This document shows, piece by piece, positions 11,386 to 23,168 of a stretch of 64,000 bases of DNA. The stretch is from Hypsibius dujardini (taxonomy: Eukaryota > Tardigrada > Eutardigrada > Parachela > Hypsibiidae), in NCBI GenBank assembly GCA_001579985.1, contig LRSR01014754.1:1-64000 (forward strand). The letters run 5' to 3'. The notes under the pieces are model-generated. The model was not told where the DNA came from. It saw only the letters and a program-made list of their open reading frames with translations, and did no database searches. Position 1 is the stretch's first letter; each line of letters begins with the position of its first letter. The translations under genes were made by a program, and so were the position numbers.

Positions 11386-11939
11386 GTCAAAGCAACTCGT
11401 GAGGGTGGTTTTGTCTATTCAACTGGTTACAAAATATTATGAAATCCACAAGAACTGTAGGAAAAAGTTCCATTTATCACAAAAAGATTGATTCAAGTGT
11501 AAATCATGGATCGTTGTATATCCAGAATACGATTCATCTGCTGTATCATGGGGAAGCAGCGCGAGCACCGCAGCGAGCGTGTTTGCACGGGCGAGAGGAG
11601 CAAGTAAGTCGTATGTGTTATAAAGGTGCTAACTAGGCGCAGGATTTGAATAAGCAAAACTTAGAAATCTTTGTCTCTGCTTCTCTTTCATTTCTACGGT
11701 CAATCAGGTTGATTAAGCCTGGTTTGGTGTACGTAAAGAACCCATCTAGTCTTCCCGTGAGTCTCTGGATATTGTCCATACAAGACTGTAGAGGATCACG
11801 CTATCTACGGAAGACTTTGTTCAGCGAGCACTACCACATCATCTGAATTCTTCCCCGTAAGTCTTTCGCCTATCACACCGTTAGCTCTTAGCCGTGTCCA
11901 GACTTCTTATTTTTCGGGTCCTTTTTTGTGGGTGTTCTA

Positions 11940-12976
11940 CAGCGCCCAACGCTAACATTTTTTCAACTTTGAAAATTGGCCAAAAAAAACTCAGAACTTT
12001 CTATTTCAAACTTAGGAGCCTGATGTGGGTCTTATGAATAGCTTTGATAAGATCCGGCTAGATTCAGATAAAATTGCGAACATTTTCGAAGGGACTTTTT
12101 GCCCACGCTTCTTTTGCCACTTTCAACGTGCTAGCCATTTCTTTGTACTTCCGCTTTGGCAGTTGAAATTTAAAATATTCGTTGGCAAAGAAGTTCATCG
12201 GAAAGATCTTAGGCAAGTTGGCCAACCATTTGTTCTCCGTGAAATACTTGATTCCATGAGCATCGAGCCAGTCATAGACGGGTTTGGCGGTATGGTAGCA
12301 AGCACTATCCACGTGGAAGATCACTGTTACATTCAGATTGATTATTGCTATAGTCCATCGGCAGCATCGCTTCATCCATAGTGAAAATCCACTCATACTT
12401 TCCATCAGCGATCAAATCATAGAACGGGAGAGTCGTCGAACGGCGTTGCAAGAAGGTGCGCTCGGTGAAAAAATGCACCTTGACTTTATTGACCTTCTTC
12501 TTCTCCAACGGGCTTTTAACCAAGCGACGAGCAGTTGCGTGAGATACCTAACCGTCGTGCCATTTCTGTTTCTGGCAGGGGATTGCCCAAAGTAAGCATA
12601 TCCTTCATTTTCCGGACCTTGCGAGGAGTGCAGACGTTTGGTGGACGCTTCTTCTACTTTCCTTATCCGCTGATTGCTTGAATCTCAATGCAATTGTTGT
12701 GGTTTTTGATGACGTTAGAGATAGTCCTTTGGGAAACGCTTAAGCTTTTCTTCTTCAACCCATCCAAAATAACACGGGATGACCAGTTTAGGGCACAAAG
12801 AGCTAAAATTCAACCGCGGCTACTGGAGGATACATTTTCGAAAAAAATCGCAAATATTTGTTATTGTCTCTTTGTGTACGCAATTTCCTGTCAGGGTAAA
12901 CTAACAGAGACTTGATCGGTTGCGCACAGTTCACACAGTCCCTGCTCAACGTTGAGCAAATGTTAACATTGTACCC
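11940..12976 (-). mobile_element. mariner-like transposon in the LRR copy B intron
   Basis: About 1.04 kb, with ends like those of copy C: left CAGCGCCCAACGCTAACATT after TA, right an inverted CAACGTTGAGCAAATGTTAACATT. On the minus strand, broken transposase pieces show a helix-turn-helix, an IFTMDEAMLPMDYSN block with the first catalytic Asp, and VIFHVDSACYHTAKPVYDWL followed by PMNFFANEYFKFQL with the later acidic residues. Several stops and shifts inactivate it. Confidence 0.8.
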
Positions 12977-13171
12977 TGTTATTGCGATGACAAAAAATTC
13001 CTAGCCGGTGTATACGAATAAACGCTCACGTGAATTTGTATTTCTGTCTGTATTTCTTTCTGTTTGTCTATCTGTCTGTCTATCTGTCTGTCTGCTTGCT
13101 TGCCTATGTGCCTCTGCCTGTTTATCTGTCTGTTTGTATATCTGTATGTCTTGAAGTCATACAGTACATAC

Positions 13172-13792
13172 TTTTAGACTCGCGGCAATGGGTTTCAAAA
13201 AATCCCAATCCATAGACTTGATTCCTCCAGAGCTAATCTGGAGATCAGACAACATGGATGGAGTACCAGCGGGCACAAGGCTCTGGAACATGAACTTGTC
13301 CAGTATACTGATGCGCACTCTGTCCAATCAAAGGCTCTCCAAGCGTGGAAAGCCTGCCAAATCCTCGTGTTCGAAGTGAAGAAGCTTCACGGAAACCATG
13401 ATGATCGTCGTCAGGTGCGCTTTCACGTGCCTAAAAAACCTGCCCATGGGAAAACGCGGGCTTGTGTCTGGATTGTTGAACAGCTCAAGACGGACGGACC
13501 GTAAGGAGGGTATTGTCGGTATGGAGGTACCCTCTTCGTTGCGTAAAATTCCATATGTGATGTCAAGGTGGATAATGTCTGAACGAATACGGGAGACGTT
13601 AAAGTTGTCAGGGATTACGTACCTCTCCAATTGGGTCTTGCACTCAAGTGTCGCAATCGCTTGCCCCCCATCATTATTAAAGACATTGTGGCACTTCGGA
13701 TGGGGTATCTGTGAATCGTCTGCAGTTGATCTGATGGACCGCATTAGCAGCGTCATCACCGCTAGCAGACAGCTTCGGGATATTCGTTGCAT
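13172..13792 (-). pseudogene. LRR gene copy B, first exon only
   Basis: Signal peptide (MQRISRSCLLAVMTLLM) and LRRs closely match exon 1 of copies A, C and D, including the GTATGT donor at its end. The frame is interrupted by a TGA at the position where the paralogs read Leu-Gln-Leu in the LESLQL segment. No exons 2-4 follow: the intron runs into the 5' flank of copy A at about 11535. It is best read as a truncated pseudogene. Confidence 0.75.
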
Positions 13793-14935
13793 GTCTAAAC
13801 ACCTCGTGAGGGTAATTTTGCCTATTTAACTGGTTGCGAAATAATATGACATCCACAAGAACGGAAGGAAAAAATGCAATTCACCACCAAAAAATCGATT
13901 TACGTTTAGATCATGAATCGTTGTATATCCAGAATACGGCTTATTAACAAACTTGAGACTGGAGCTGGCACAGTGCAGTTATATATGGAGTTTGAAAGTA
14001 GCTGAAAGTTGCGGTACAATCAAAGTGTATTAAACCAATATGGATGGTGCCGACGGCGACGTGATTAGAATTCGTGCAAATATGTTATTTTAGATCTATC
14101 AGATTGGCTCGCTATGAAACGCTAAGGACAGTGCCACACACGGTTCCAACCCGAAATTTAGTCTCACCGCATAGCGAGGACAGTGCAAAACGTCTGCCAA
14201 ACTTTACCTAGGCTTCACACACCTCAAAAAAATGTCTTTTTAGAACTGCAGAGGTAGAGTGTTGAACTTTAAATGCTTCCCCTCTTCAAAATGACACGGA
14301 TGGGTTTTCAAGACGGCGTTTCGCTAGTACACTTCACATGTAAAGTCGTCATGCAAAATGTAATATTCAGGTCTTCCGTGCGAGTGTCATCCACCTCCTG
14401 AGTCCGCAGACGTCAAAAATGGAATGGAACCGTAACAATTTGAACAAACCGTCGTTCCGGTTGTGGCCGCGTCCAGCAGTGCCTGTTTCTTGTACGTCGA
14501 CCACGAGTTGATGACAATGACACTTCAAAGCTGTGCTCTGCCTCTCGTTAAGACTAGAGAAGTAGTTTGCTCTAGCATTTTGACTTGAGAGATATCATGA
14601 AGAGTACTGCGCACATTTAAACGTGGAACCGACGTATTTGAATTGACCTTGATTTTTCCTCAGTCTGAAAATGGTCGAAGAAGTTGCCAGTACCAGAACG
14701 AGAATTAAAATAACCTGAATTACGTGGCCGTTCATTACTTTAGCAGCCAACAAAGGCAAGCATATTTGCAATCCATTCTTCAAACAGAATTTACTGTTGC
14801 CAAAAAAGCGACCGCCTGCGAAAAAAATACTTCAAAGTTGCTTCAAATGTTAAAGGAAACTTAGAGCAAGAGCATGAATTTCATTGTAACTGAAGCTGCC
14901 TATTGATTCGAACTGGCGCTTAATTGCCGGTGCAA

Positions 14936-17108
14936 TCACCTCCGAAATGCCACAAGTGCCGCCACACCGATCAACACGGTGACTGCAGCAACGGAACTAG
15001 CGGTCGCTGACAGGACTGTCGCCGATGGTGTTCCGTCCGTGTAAGCAGTTATGGACGTACTCTCGTCACCAACCACAGTGCTCACAAACGTCGAAAAGGA
15101 TCCATGAGTGGTATTATGACTGAGATGCGTGACAGGATCAGTGGTTGGTATGTCGGCTTCAGTGACTGGTATCGAGGCGTTCGTTGAGCCCGCTTCCATC
15201 TCGTTACCTGCAGTAATTACAACGTCGTTATTATGAGCAAGTAGAACGGTCCCTTTTCCTCCATATCTTAACACCCTGTTAGATTGATTTCCTGAGACGA
15301 GCGCTTTGTATAAACGACTACCTCAAATTCGTGATCCGTTTGTGATACAATTATAAGTTAAGGACAATCCATCCCCCACAACCACCCCCCCCCCCACCGG
15401 CAAAAAGTTTTGCCGACGAAAATCTTGTTTTCTTGTTGTTTTTCATCAAAAGGCGTCAAAGCATACGTATTCGCAGCGTTTATTACTTCGCTATTTGAAA
15501 CTCACTAATCTCCTTGGTTTTGTACATCCTTATAATGTGAAACGAGGACGCAACTCGCCGACCTGTTTGCGCACGTGCCTGTCCTCTGCTGATCTCAATT
15601 CACAACTCAGATGGACCTCTTAGACGACCGAAGCGTACTAGCAGCGTGCAAACAACTGAGAAAAAATTGCCACCTATCATGTTTTTCTTCGGTAATCTTG
15701 TCAATCAGGGAGAAACGTTAGTTTCAATTAGCGTAACAAAATCGTCCAGTAAAGGAAATTTGACGCCCCTTAATATTGGTATAATTTCTAAGCGGTCAGC
15801 TGGCGTAATTAATTAGATACTGTACTGCCGCGTTAGCTTCGCGCACCTGTAGCGCCGCCCTCAGGCGATTTTCCCCTCCCGCAATCCATATGTTATGTGT
15901 TTGCCCGTGAACTGAAAATGCTGTGTTTGTTGCGCGAAGCTAACGCGGCAGTACAGTACATAAAGCACTAAAAAATTCAGGGCAATACGATGGAAACTCA
16001 CACATTTCATAATTCAGTTGTCCGGGGAAGGCTCCATTCTCATACTTAATTGGAGGATTCCCACAGTTAATGGAGGATATTTTTCGGTAGGAAGAGTCTC
16101 GCACCCAATTTGCCAGTGAGCAAAGTGCGCAACAGCCACAGTCACGTGAGTCGCGGCAGTACGGGTTAATGCCAGAGTAGAGGTGCAAGTGCAGGAACGT
16201 CGTCGTGGAGCGGAAAGTGTTCATTACGCAGTCAGGGAGGAATGTGATGATATTTTCAGACAAGTCAGCAGTCGTCAGAACTCCAAGCTCAAATTTTGGA
16301 TCTGAGCATGTCCAATTGGAGTTTGAACGTATTGAGGACCTTAACTTTAGCGTCTATAAAAATGAACAGAAAATTTACAATTTATTGATTGCAGCTAAAA
16401 TAATTAATCGGAAGGGACACAAACAAAGGTGGATCAGCCTTTGCATCTCCGACCTCTTGTCGCTTGCATTTGGGAAACCGTACTTTATTGTCATCTCGTG
16501 ACAACAAATACCTTGAGATTTCCTGATACAGGCTTCAGAAACGACCAGTCTATCGATTGGAGAGAGTTAGTTCCGATATTAACCATAATCACTTTCGATA
16601 GGTCCTCGAAAATATCGGGTCTGATAACGCTAATGAAAACCTTGTGCATCGTAATTTCCTCTAACTTGAAGAAGTCCCGAAAATCGTCTCTTTCCAAATA
16701 CAGAATTTTTACGTTGGTGAGAATAAGGTTCCGCAAATGAGATTTCACATTGCGGAAGAATGACATGATGGAGAAGCGCGGGTCCAAGTCCTCGGTATTG
16801 AAATCAAAAAGTGTGACATTGTCAAGGGATGATCGTGGCAGGATTGCATATAATTCCTCAGCTCCGACGTAGCCCCTCGTAATCTCCAGAGAGTAGACAA
16901 ATGGGTGGATGGAGGACAAGTCAAAGTTTTTAGGTATCATATACACACCTCTATTCATATCTGGGCATTGGACGTGGAAAAAACGAGAATTCACCTGTGA
17001 GTTTTTACAATTTACATGCGGCAGCAATTCCTGGGCCTGGGCTTTAACACCAGCAACGAGACATATGGAGATCGGGAACGCGATGAGCGAGGAATAAGGC
17101 ATAGTCAT
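14936..17108 (-). CDS. divergent LRR ectodomain gene (copy E), three exons
   Basis: Exons 16512-17108, 16002-16353 and 14936-15207 join in phase to about 406 residues. Exon 1 carries a signal peptide (PYSSLIAFPISICLVAG) and LRRs such as RNLILTNVKILYLERDDF. Exon 2 (acceptor TTTTTATAG, donor GTGAGT) holds an LRR cap with the CGCCALCSLANWVRD motif. Exon 3 (acceptor CTGCAG) is Ser/Thr-rich and ends with a hydrophobic run, SSVAAVTVLIGVAALVAFRR, as in a GPI signal or short TM anchor. The layout equals that of the A-D family, except that the Thr-rich part and anchor share one exon. It is a likely cell-surface protein. Ligand unknown. Intron 2 contains a small MITE. Confidence 0.75.
15820..15956. mobile_element. 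137-bp MITE with perfect 26-bp inverted repeats
   Basis: Both ends begin CTGTACTGCCGCGTTAGCTT and match as exact inverted copies for 26 bases. TA dinucleotides flank it on both sides (15818-15819 and 15957-15958), suggesting a Tc1/mariner-type non-autonomous element. It sits in the last intron of LRR copy E, about 45 bases from the exon 2 donor. Confidence 0.85.
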
Positions 17109-17639
17109 GATGTTCGACTTTGATCGTGTAGACTGATGTTCTAGTTCTGCGACGACGGACTTGGGACTAGACTTTATTCACTCCCTGGATGTTGAAGATG
17201 ACCAAAATCGGTACCCCGAATCAGCAATTTATGATATCTAGTTGTACCAATGGTAAGCGTGTAGCGTGATGACCCATAAGAAAACAAAAAACGCTTCTTT
17301 ATTTTTAACGTTGAATCGATCCAGAATGGTTGTCGTCTGGTCTCATGAAAACACCAATGGTCTCCGCGGGTCGCATGACGAAACCTTCTAAAACTTAATT
17401 TGCCTATCTTCTGCTTGTCTGATGCAACCACGCATGGCGACAATCCGTTGTTTGCATTCTTTCCTTTGTCGGTGGATAAAACTTTTGTTAAGGTTCGCTC
17501 TTGTCCAAACATGGCGAGTGATTCCTTATCACAAGAACTTGGATAATTTAGCGGCTTCCAGGCATTGTTCAATTCTTTTGTAAATACTATAGAATCCCGC
17601 ACCAGACAGACTAGACTGATGGACTGATAGTTAAGGGCG

Positions 17640-18130
17640 GACGGAGGGACGGACACATGGATTGGCGGATGGTGGTACTGACCTTTTGGCAGACACATAC
17701 CGAAGGTAAGCTCAGCCGTACGGACAGACGAACAGGCGTGCTGAGATTGAACAGACGGATTTGCAAACGCACTGGCGGACGGTCTGTCGGACCACTTTAA
17801 CGGTCACGCATCGGAGGCAGCTTACTGATAGACAGACTGACGGCCATTCGGGTAGATAGACGGGGCTTAGGGCGGATGGACGGTCGGAGGGACGGATGAT
17901 GGGTCTGACTAAATGGCTGGCATCCATCGGGCTTACGGGCGGTGGACGGACGGTGGAAGAAACAGTGGGCGGACGGTGGACGGACGCTCACCACGTCACG
18001 GATACCCACCGGAAATAACGGACGGCTGAACGGACTGTTGAACTAAATCCGACGAACGGTTGAATAAAGTGACAGACGCATCGATTGACGGTCATCAACC
18101 AGGAAAGACGGTTGGGCTGAGCTCACGAAC
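17640..18130. repeat. GGACGG-rich degenerate repeat
   Basis: Dense words such as GGACGGACGG, GGCGGACGGT and GACAGACTGACGG, with no clean period. Compositionally it resembles 4740-6110. Open frames here are by-products of the repeat. Confidence 0.5.
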
Positions 18131-18139
18131 CGACGGACG

Positions 18140-19660
18140 AGCAAGGGACAGCCGCGCTACCTGATGTATACCGGATATGACCAATTAACCAATGCGATTT
18201 GCGATTTGCCAATTTCCGCGGAGTTATTTGATTTGTCCTTCCACTCACCCGACAACCTCCTACAAGTTTGTCATACTAGAATTTCAGTCTACGAATTTTT
18301 TTTTGAGATCTGCAATGAGTGAGGAAGTTCACGGCAAGCCCGAAAAGTTTTCAAAGTAAATCCGAGAAGGGGTAGGCTCATCGGAAATGTGGATAGCTAG
18401 TAAACGTGGTTTACAGTCAACGTATAAGATGAATTTCCATACTTTGTCAAAGGGTGAGTCGGTAGCTGGCCAGTTCGGTTTAACTACATTCAGTTGAGAA
18501 GTAAGAAGTCAAACGGAAAGGTTTGCCACCTGTTGCGAAGGATAATGACCGTTTACCATACCGATGCATTAGCCACATCTCCGACTGACTGTACGTCTTG
18601 CGGACTGAAAGCCCGCCTTTCTAGTATATCTTCATAATTTTTGATAACCTGACCGTTGATCTTTCTTCCAATTTGCGCTGTGTGGACTAAAAATTCCTGC
18701 TAAGTGTGATGTTGCGATTGGGGGGAAATTGACAACTGTCCAATAATAAATGCTCATTTTAATGCACTCTATGATAGGTCGATTGCAGGGATTAGGTCGT
18801 GGCTTAATCATGCAACACGTTTATGGGGATGATAAGCCATTCTGACAGAAACTATAGAGCCATGGCGCGCTTCCCAGCTAGATAGAGAATCATTTACAAG
18901 TTGATTTATTCAAATTTGTTAAAATCGTTATAAAAATGAACGTAAATCCTAAAATATGAGTTTACATAACTGAATGGAGCTAGCCCTGCACCAAAAAATG
19001 ATGAGGCTCGAGTTTTTGAAATAAATCTGGAATCGACTGAAACCAGGTATATTTGGCTTGCTCTTTAATGACCATAAGGTCATGACATAAAAACATTTTG
19101 AACGAAACAAAGAATGTCTTTGTAAAAATCGAATCCCATCATTATTTTTGTACTCGATGTTGCGTGAATTTTAAAACCAGTTTTGTTCGAAAAATTCATT
19201 ACTTCCCTTTCCGACCATAAATTTTTTAAATGTAAAAAACTTACATCTTGGAATTGGAACCATATACAAGAAAAATCAAACGTTTATTTAATAGATCAAG
19301 TCTTTATCTTTATTTTAAGAGTTAACAAAAATTGTGTTCAAAATTACAGCCTGTGCATTTAACAGCGCAATGTATTTACCATTAGGAACTTGCCTTTAAA
19401 CTTTTGCGAATCCCAGTTTATTTTTTGCAAACCGCGACAAAACAGTTTTTCATTGAATCTTGTGTGCACTAATATCCTCAGAGGATTTGCGTTCGTGCTT
19501 TTTACTTGTGGTGGGATAGCTGGGAAACTGGTTGAATCCAACGGTTTACAGCGAATCACACTTGCCGGCTCGGTACGTAAGGTTTTCACTTCATATTATT
19601 ATTTTTATATTGCGGAGTGTGAACTATTCCCATTTTCACTAAACTTTTCGGTCTACCATT
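18140..19660. other. no recognisable gene
   Basis: AT-rich DNA without long frames. I see no splice-supported exon, RNA gene or terminal repeats here. Confidence 0.35.
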
Positions 19661-19666
19661 TCAAAA

Positions 19667-20600
19667 ATGAATACAAATCAAATTTTGCGAAATACCTGTA
19701 CCAACGAAACGCATACGTCACAGAATCAGGAGCTTCTATTTTCTGTCACGGTCTTGGACAGCCGTCGAAATGACAATCAAAACGGTGTGGCTGCCCTCGG
19801 AAACGGCATCATCCTCACGGCCACCCTAGCATACCGTCCATTTAGTGCCGCGGCCAACTGGCTGTTAATGGCCCACAACATCGCATGGGACCTCATCATG
19901 AGCGTTCTTTCCAATCCCGATGTCTTTATCGTCACATTCGCCGCGTTTCGAAGCCTCTTACCCTACTTTTCTGTCGCATCCGGTAACCGGTACGCTTCCT
20001 CACAATGAACGTTTGCACCTAGTCGCACTGTGTGTTGGCGATCAATCGTTTCCTGGCAACAGTCTCGCCGGGACATTGCAAACGCGTTGTCACGCGTAAC
20101 GTCATGGTTTGCAGGCATCCTTTTCCCGTGGTTAATTGGCACACGCGTGGTGCTGTTTCCTGCGACCGGATTCTTCAGTCGGTATATGCCGGACTACACG
20201 TGGTCCGTGGGTTGTCAGTTGATTACACCGAGCCAAAGGATACGACACATATCGCATCATGATGAACATCTACCTGCCCTTGACTATCAGCGGAATTTGT
20301 TATTTTCTCGTGGCAGTAAAATCCAAGCTGGCAATGCGCGTACGGGTCGGTCAAGTGGCGCCCTTGGTTGTTTGGAATGCCCGAAACCGCTACGAGACTT
20401 TTTAAATCCTGCTGCTCTGTTTTCTGTGATACTTTTCGCCAAATCTTGCCACACTATTTTTCATACATCAAAACCAAAAGCCCTGGCCGGACGGGGTGTT
20501 AATTGGCAAGGGATTAATGTGTGTCGTTAGTGGAATAAACCCGATATGAAATACTCGACGTTTGCAAGATTTCTACACCAGCGAGAATTCCGATCTAGAT
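19667..20600 (+). pseudogene. rhodopsin-type GPCR pseudogene
   Basis: Seven-helix order can be followed, but in different frames. After an Asn-rich N-terminus (CTNETHTSQNQE), TM1 reads GNGIILTATLAYRPF and TM2 LLMAHNIAWDLIMSVLSNPD. TM3 ends CVLAINRFLATVSP, taking the place of the DRY box, and TM5 reads IMMNIYLPLTISGICYFLVA. TM7 reads CVVSGINPI followed by a stop, at the NPxxY site. At least two frameshifts and a stop separate these blocks. The architecture resembles the GPCR at 42131-43116 on the other strand. No function can be assigned. Confidence 0.65.
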
Positions 20601-20609
20601 TCCTAGATT

Positions 20610-22320
20610 TTGGTGATTTGACGTACAGCTGAATCAAAAACATAGCTCAAATTAAATATCACCTTTAAACAAGATTAAATATTTATTGTGCTTGAAAATA
20701 ATTTTTTTTTTAATTTATAAAATGTAAAGTGAAAAATGAGATCCGATTTTACTGTTGTGTAAAGCCTTGAACTATCGTCTTATAGGTGTGTTAGAACTTT
20801 CATGGACTGAGGAATCCAAAAGTTGCATTCATTTATGTGGTGTTTATACGTGTTGTGTTTTGCTTCAGATCTTCTTTTTGGCTGTTCCCAGCATGTACCA
20901 AAAAGGAAGTCTTTACGTATTGAAACAATGCTTATTCAGATTACAATTTTGGTTTGTTCGGATACGACGCCCATTCAGACCCAACAAGGTGTCAAGAATT
21001 GCTACAATTCAGGTAAGGCAGGGTAAAGTAAACGATGTAAGGTTCTTTAGCATAAGCCGTTCGGTTTTGTTTACTTGGTTCGTTGTGTAATTCCCATGCA
21101 CGTACATAAGTATTAGAGAAGGCTGAAGGAGTGTAAAGCCTTTATTTAAAGCCGTAAAGAAACGCCCTTTATTGATTTCTTCCCAAGTTTTCTTCCTCCT
21201 TCTTTCTTGGGTCGACACTAAAAGCCATATAAATACGGCAGAGGACGTGGAGTGTGGCATGACATATTCACTCCGTCTTGATCAATAATACTCCAAATAC
21301 TCTAGGACCGTTCCCTCTCGTTTGCGTCGCGTGGTTATGATCTTGGGTCGAATACACCCCACCATGTATAAAGGCCTACAACGAGAGTTTAAGAGGAGAC
21401 GGCTTACTAACTGCTGACCACACCCATACTGTCTTGTACAGGCATGAGCTTTATCGTCGTTTAAGTGACGGAAACAGTTTTAATGAATCAATCGCGATGC
21501 TTCCGGTCACCGGTCAGTCGGTCGATGGGGAAATTGTGGGTGAGCCACCACATTCGCGAACATCAGGGCCTCATAGCAGTTGAATTACATAGTCCACGTA
21601 CTGTTTCCGTCGACGGAATGAAACTAAAAGTTGTTGATATCCTGAAGCAGCAGCTTATGGTTTAGTTTTGTCCAAATCTTGAAGTTTAAGGGAAGAGGGA
21701 ACACTATTCTTACGGAAATGGAAGGGCCACGATATGCTTACGACGTCTTACATAACCCAGGATGGCAACGCGGGTAGGGAGATGAGAGAATTCTCTAATG
21801 TTTGTGTCTTGTCTCTCGAACGGGCTACTTTAGGGCCCGGTAAAAAATAGCCCGTAGGATAAAACCGGAAGGAAGCACTTGAACCATGCTACATACGGAG
21901 GCGTAAAATTGCTTGACTTTGCTTATTGTGAATTCAGGACGACTCAACGATGAATTTTCCCGGAAGAAAATCCTGCCATGGGAGACCCTTATGTCTCAGA
22001 TATAGAACTCCATGTAACGGTCTTAACTTTAGTAGGTCTTATTCAATCGGTATCGGACATCAACTTTCAAGCGATTACAGGTTTAATTTTGGACAGTTCC
22101 TGATCATACTTTATCGTCGATTTCCAATCTTCAATGTCCTGAGTGGTTTTCGAAGAGCTCTATATCTCTGTGACGTGGGATATAGCCCCAGATGACCCCC
22201 CCCCCGCAGTGATAGGAGTGAAGTGTCTATTACTTTTATGCAATCTCATGAGCGCGCAATTATCGGCCGGGCCATAAAACACCCCGTAGTAAGATCTCGA
22301 AGAACTTGAATATTACAAAC
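20610..22320. other. no convincing gene
   Basis: Short open frames on both strands lack domains. A TATA-like CATATAAATAC lies near 21227, but no supported coding exon follows within reach on either strand. Confidence 0.35.
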
Positions 22321-22336
22321 AAAACACCACGTACTC

Positions 22337-23125
22337 TAGGGATGGCATCAAATGTCAAATGTCAAATTCAAATCAAATCAAATCAAATCAAATTGAGGTT
22401 CGTTTTGATTTGAAATTCATTTGATTTGATTTTGATTTGATTTTGATTTGATTTTCAGCATTTTTCGACCAATTTTTAGCTTAAAAACGACTCAACCTCG
22501 ACCTTTTCACAAAATTTTAGTAATTTTCCAAATTTCTTAATCCAGAATGTCCATAATAGTTCATGTTCCAAAGTTTACGTTTTAAACGTTCCTCATTCAG
22601 AATGTTCATAAAAACTCTCGAGCTATTCGGAGTCATTCCGTCCCCGCAACCCGATGAGCCAAATTTTTTGGGATATCTTTTCCATTTCTGACATTCCTTA
22701 AAATGTAACTGGGAATTCTGCCACGCATTCACTAATCTAGTTTAATACTTATGAAGTATGAATGATGATAAGATTGCATCGTCGAAAAAACATTTGCACT
22801 TGTGTAGTGCAGGTTTTTTGTAGTCTCTACCTAGAAAATAAATAATAAAAAAGGCAAATTTTTCACCTGAATTCAAACTAGCAATTTTTGTAAGTGAAAC
22901 TGAACTATAATCTGAATAATTGTTCTCCTCGAATGTATACTAACCGCGCTAAAATGATTGAAAAAAGCATGCCAGAAAGTACTAGTATGAAGTCAACGAA
23001 ATTTTTAAAGTACCGTCAAATCAAACTCAATTCAAAATCAAATGATTTCAAATTCTAATCAAATCAAATCAAATCAAAATTAAATCAAATCAGATCGGTC
23101 GTTTTTTCATTTGATGCCATCCTTA
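22337..23125. mobile_element. hAT-type non-autonomous element rich in AAATC words
   Basis: A 789-bp element with TIRs TAGGGATGGCATCAAATG and, inverted, TAAGGATGGCATCAAATG, bordered by perfect 8-bp direct repeats ACGTACTC (22329-22336 and 23126-23133), the hAT signature. Subterminal arrays of CAAAT and CAAATCAAAT words point inward from both ends. No transposase is present. The paralogous flank of LRR copy D (about 35060-35100) lacks it, giving an empty site. Confidence 0.9.
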
Positions 23126-23168
23126 ACGTACTCTAGATTTACCCCGTCCATTTAATAACGAAGAGTTT

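Noticed and set aside
14595-14783. 62-codon minus-strand frame with a hydrophobic stretch VIQVILILVLVLATSS
   Set aside because: Could be a TM segment, but there is no splice support, no paralog at the equivalent place, and it lies just downstream of LRR copy E.
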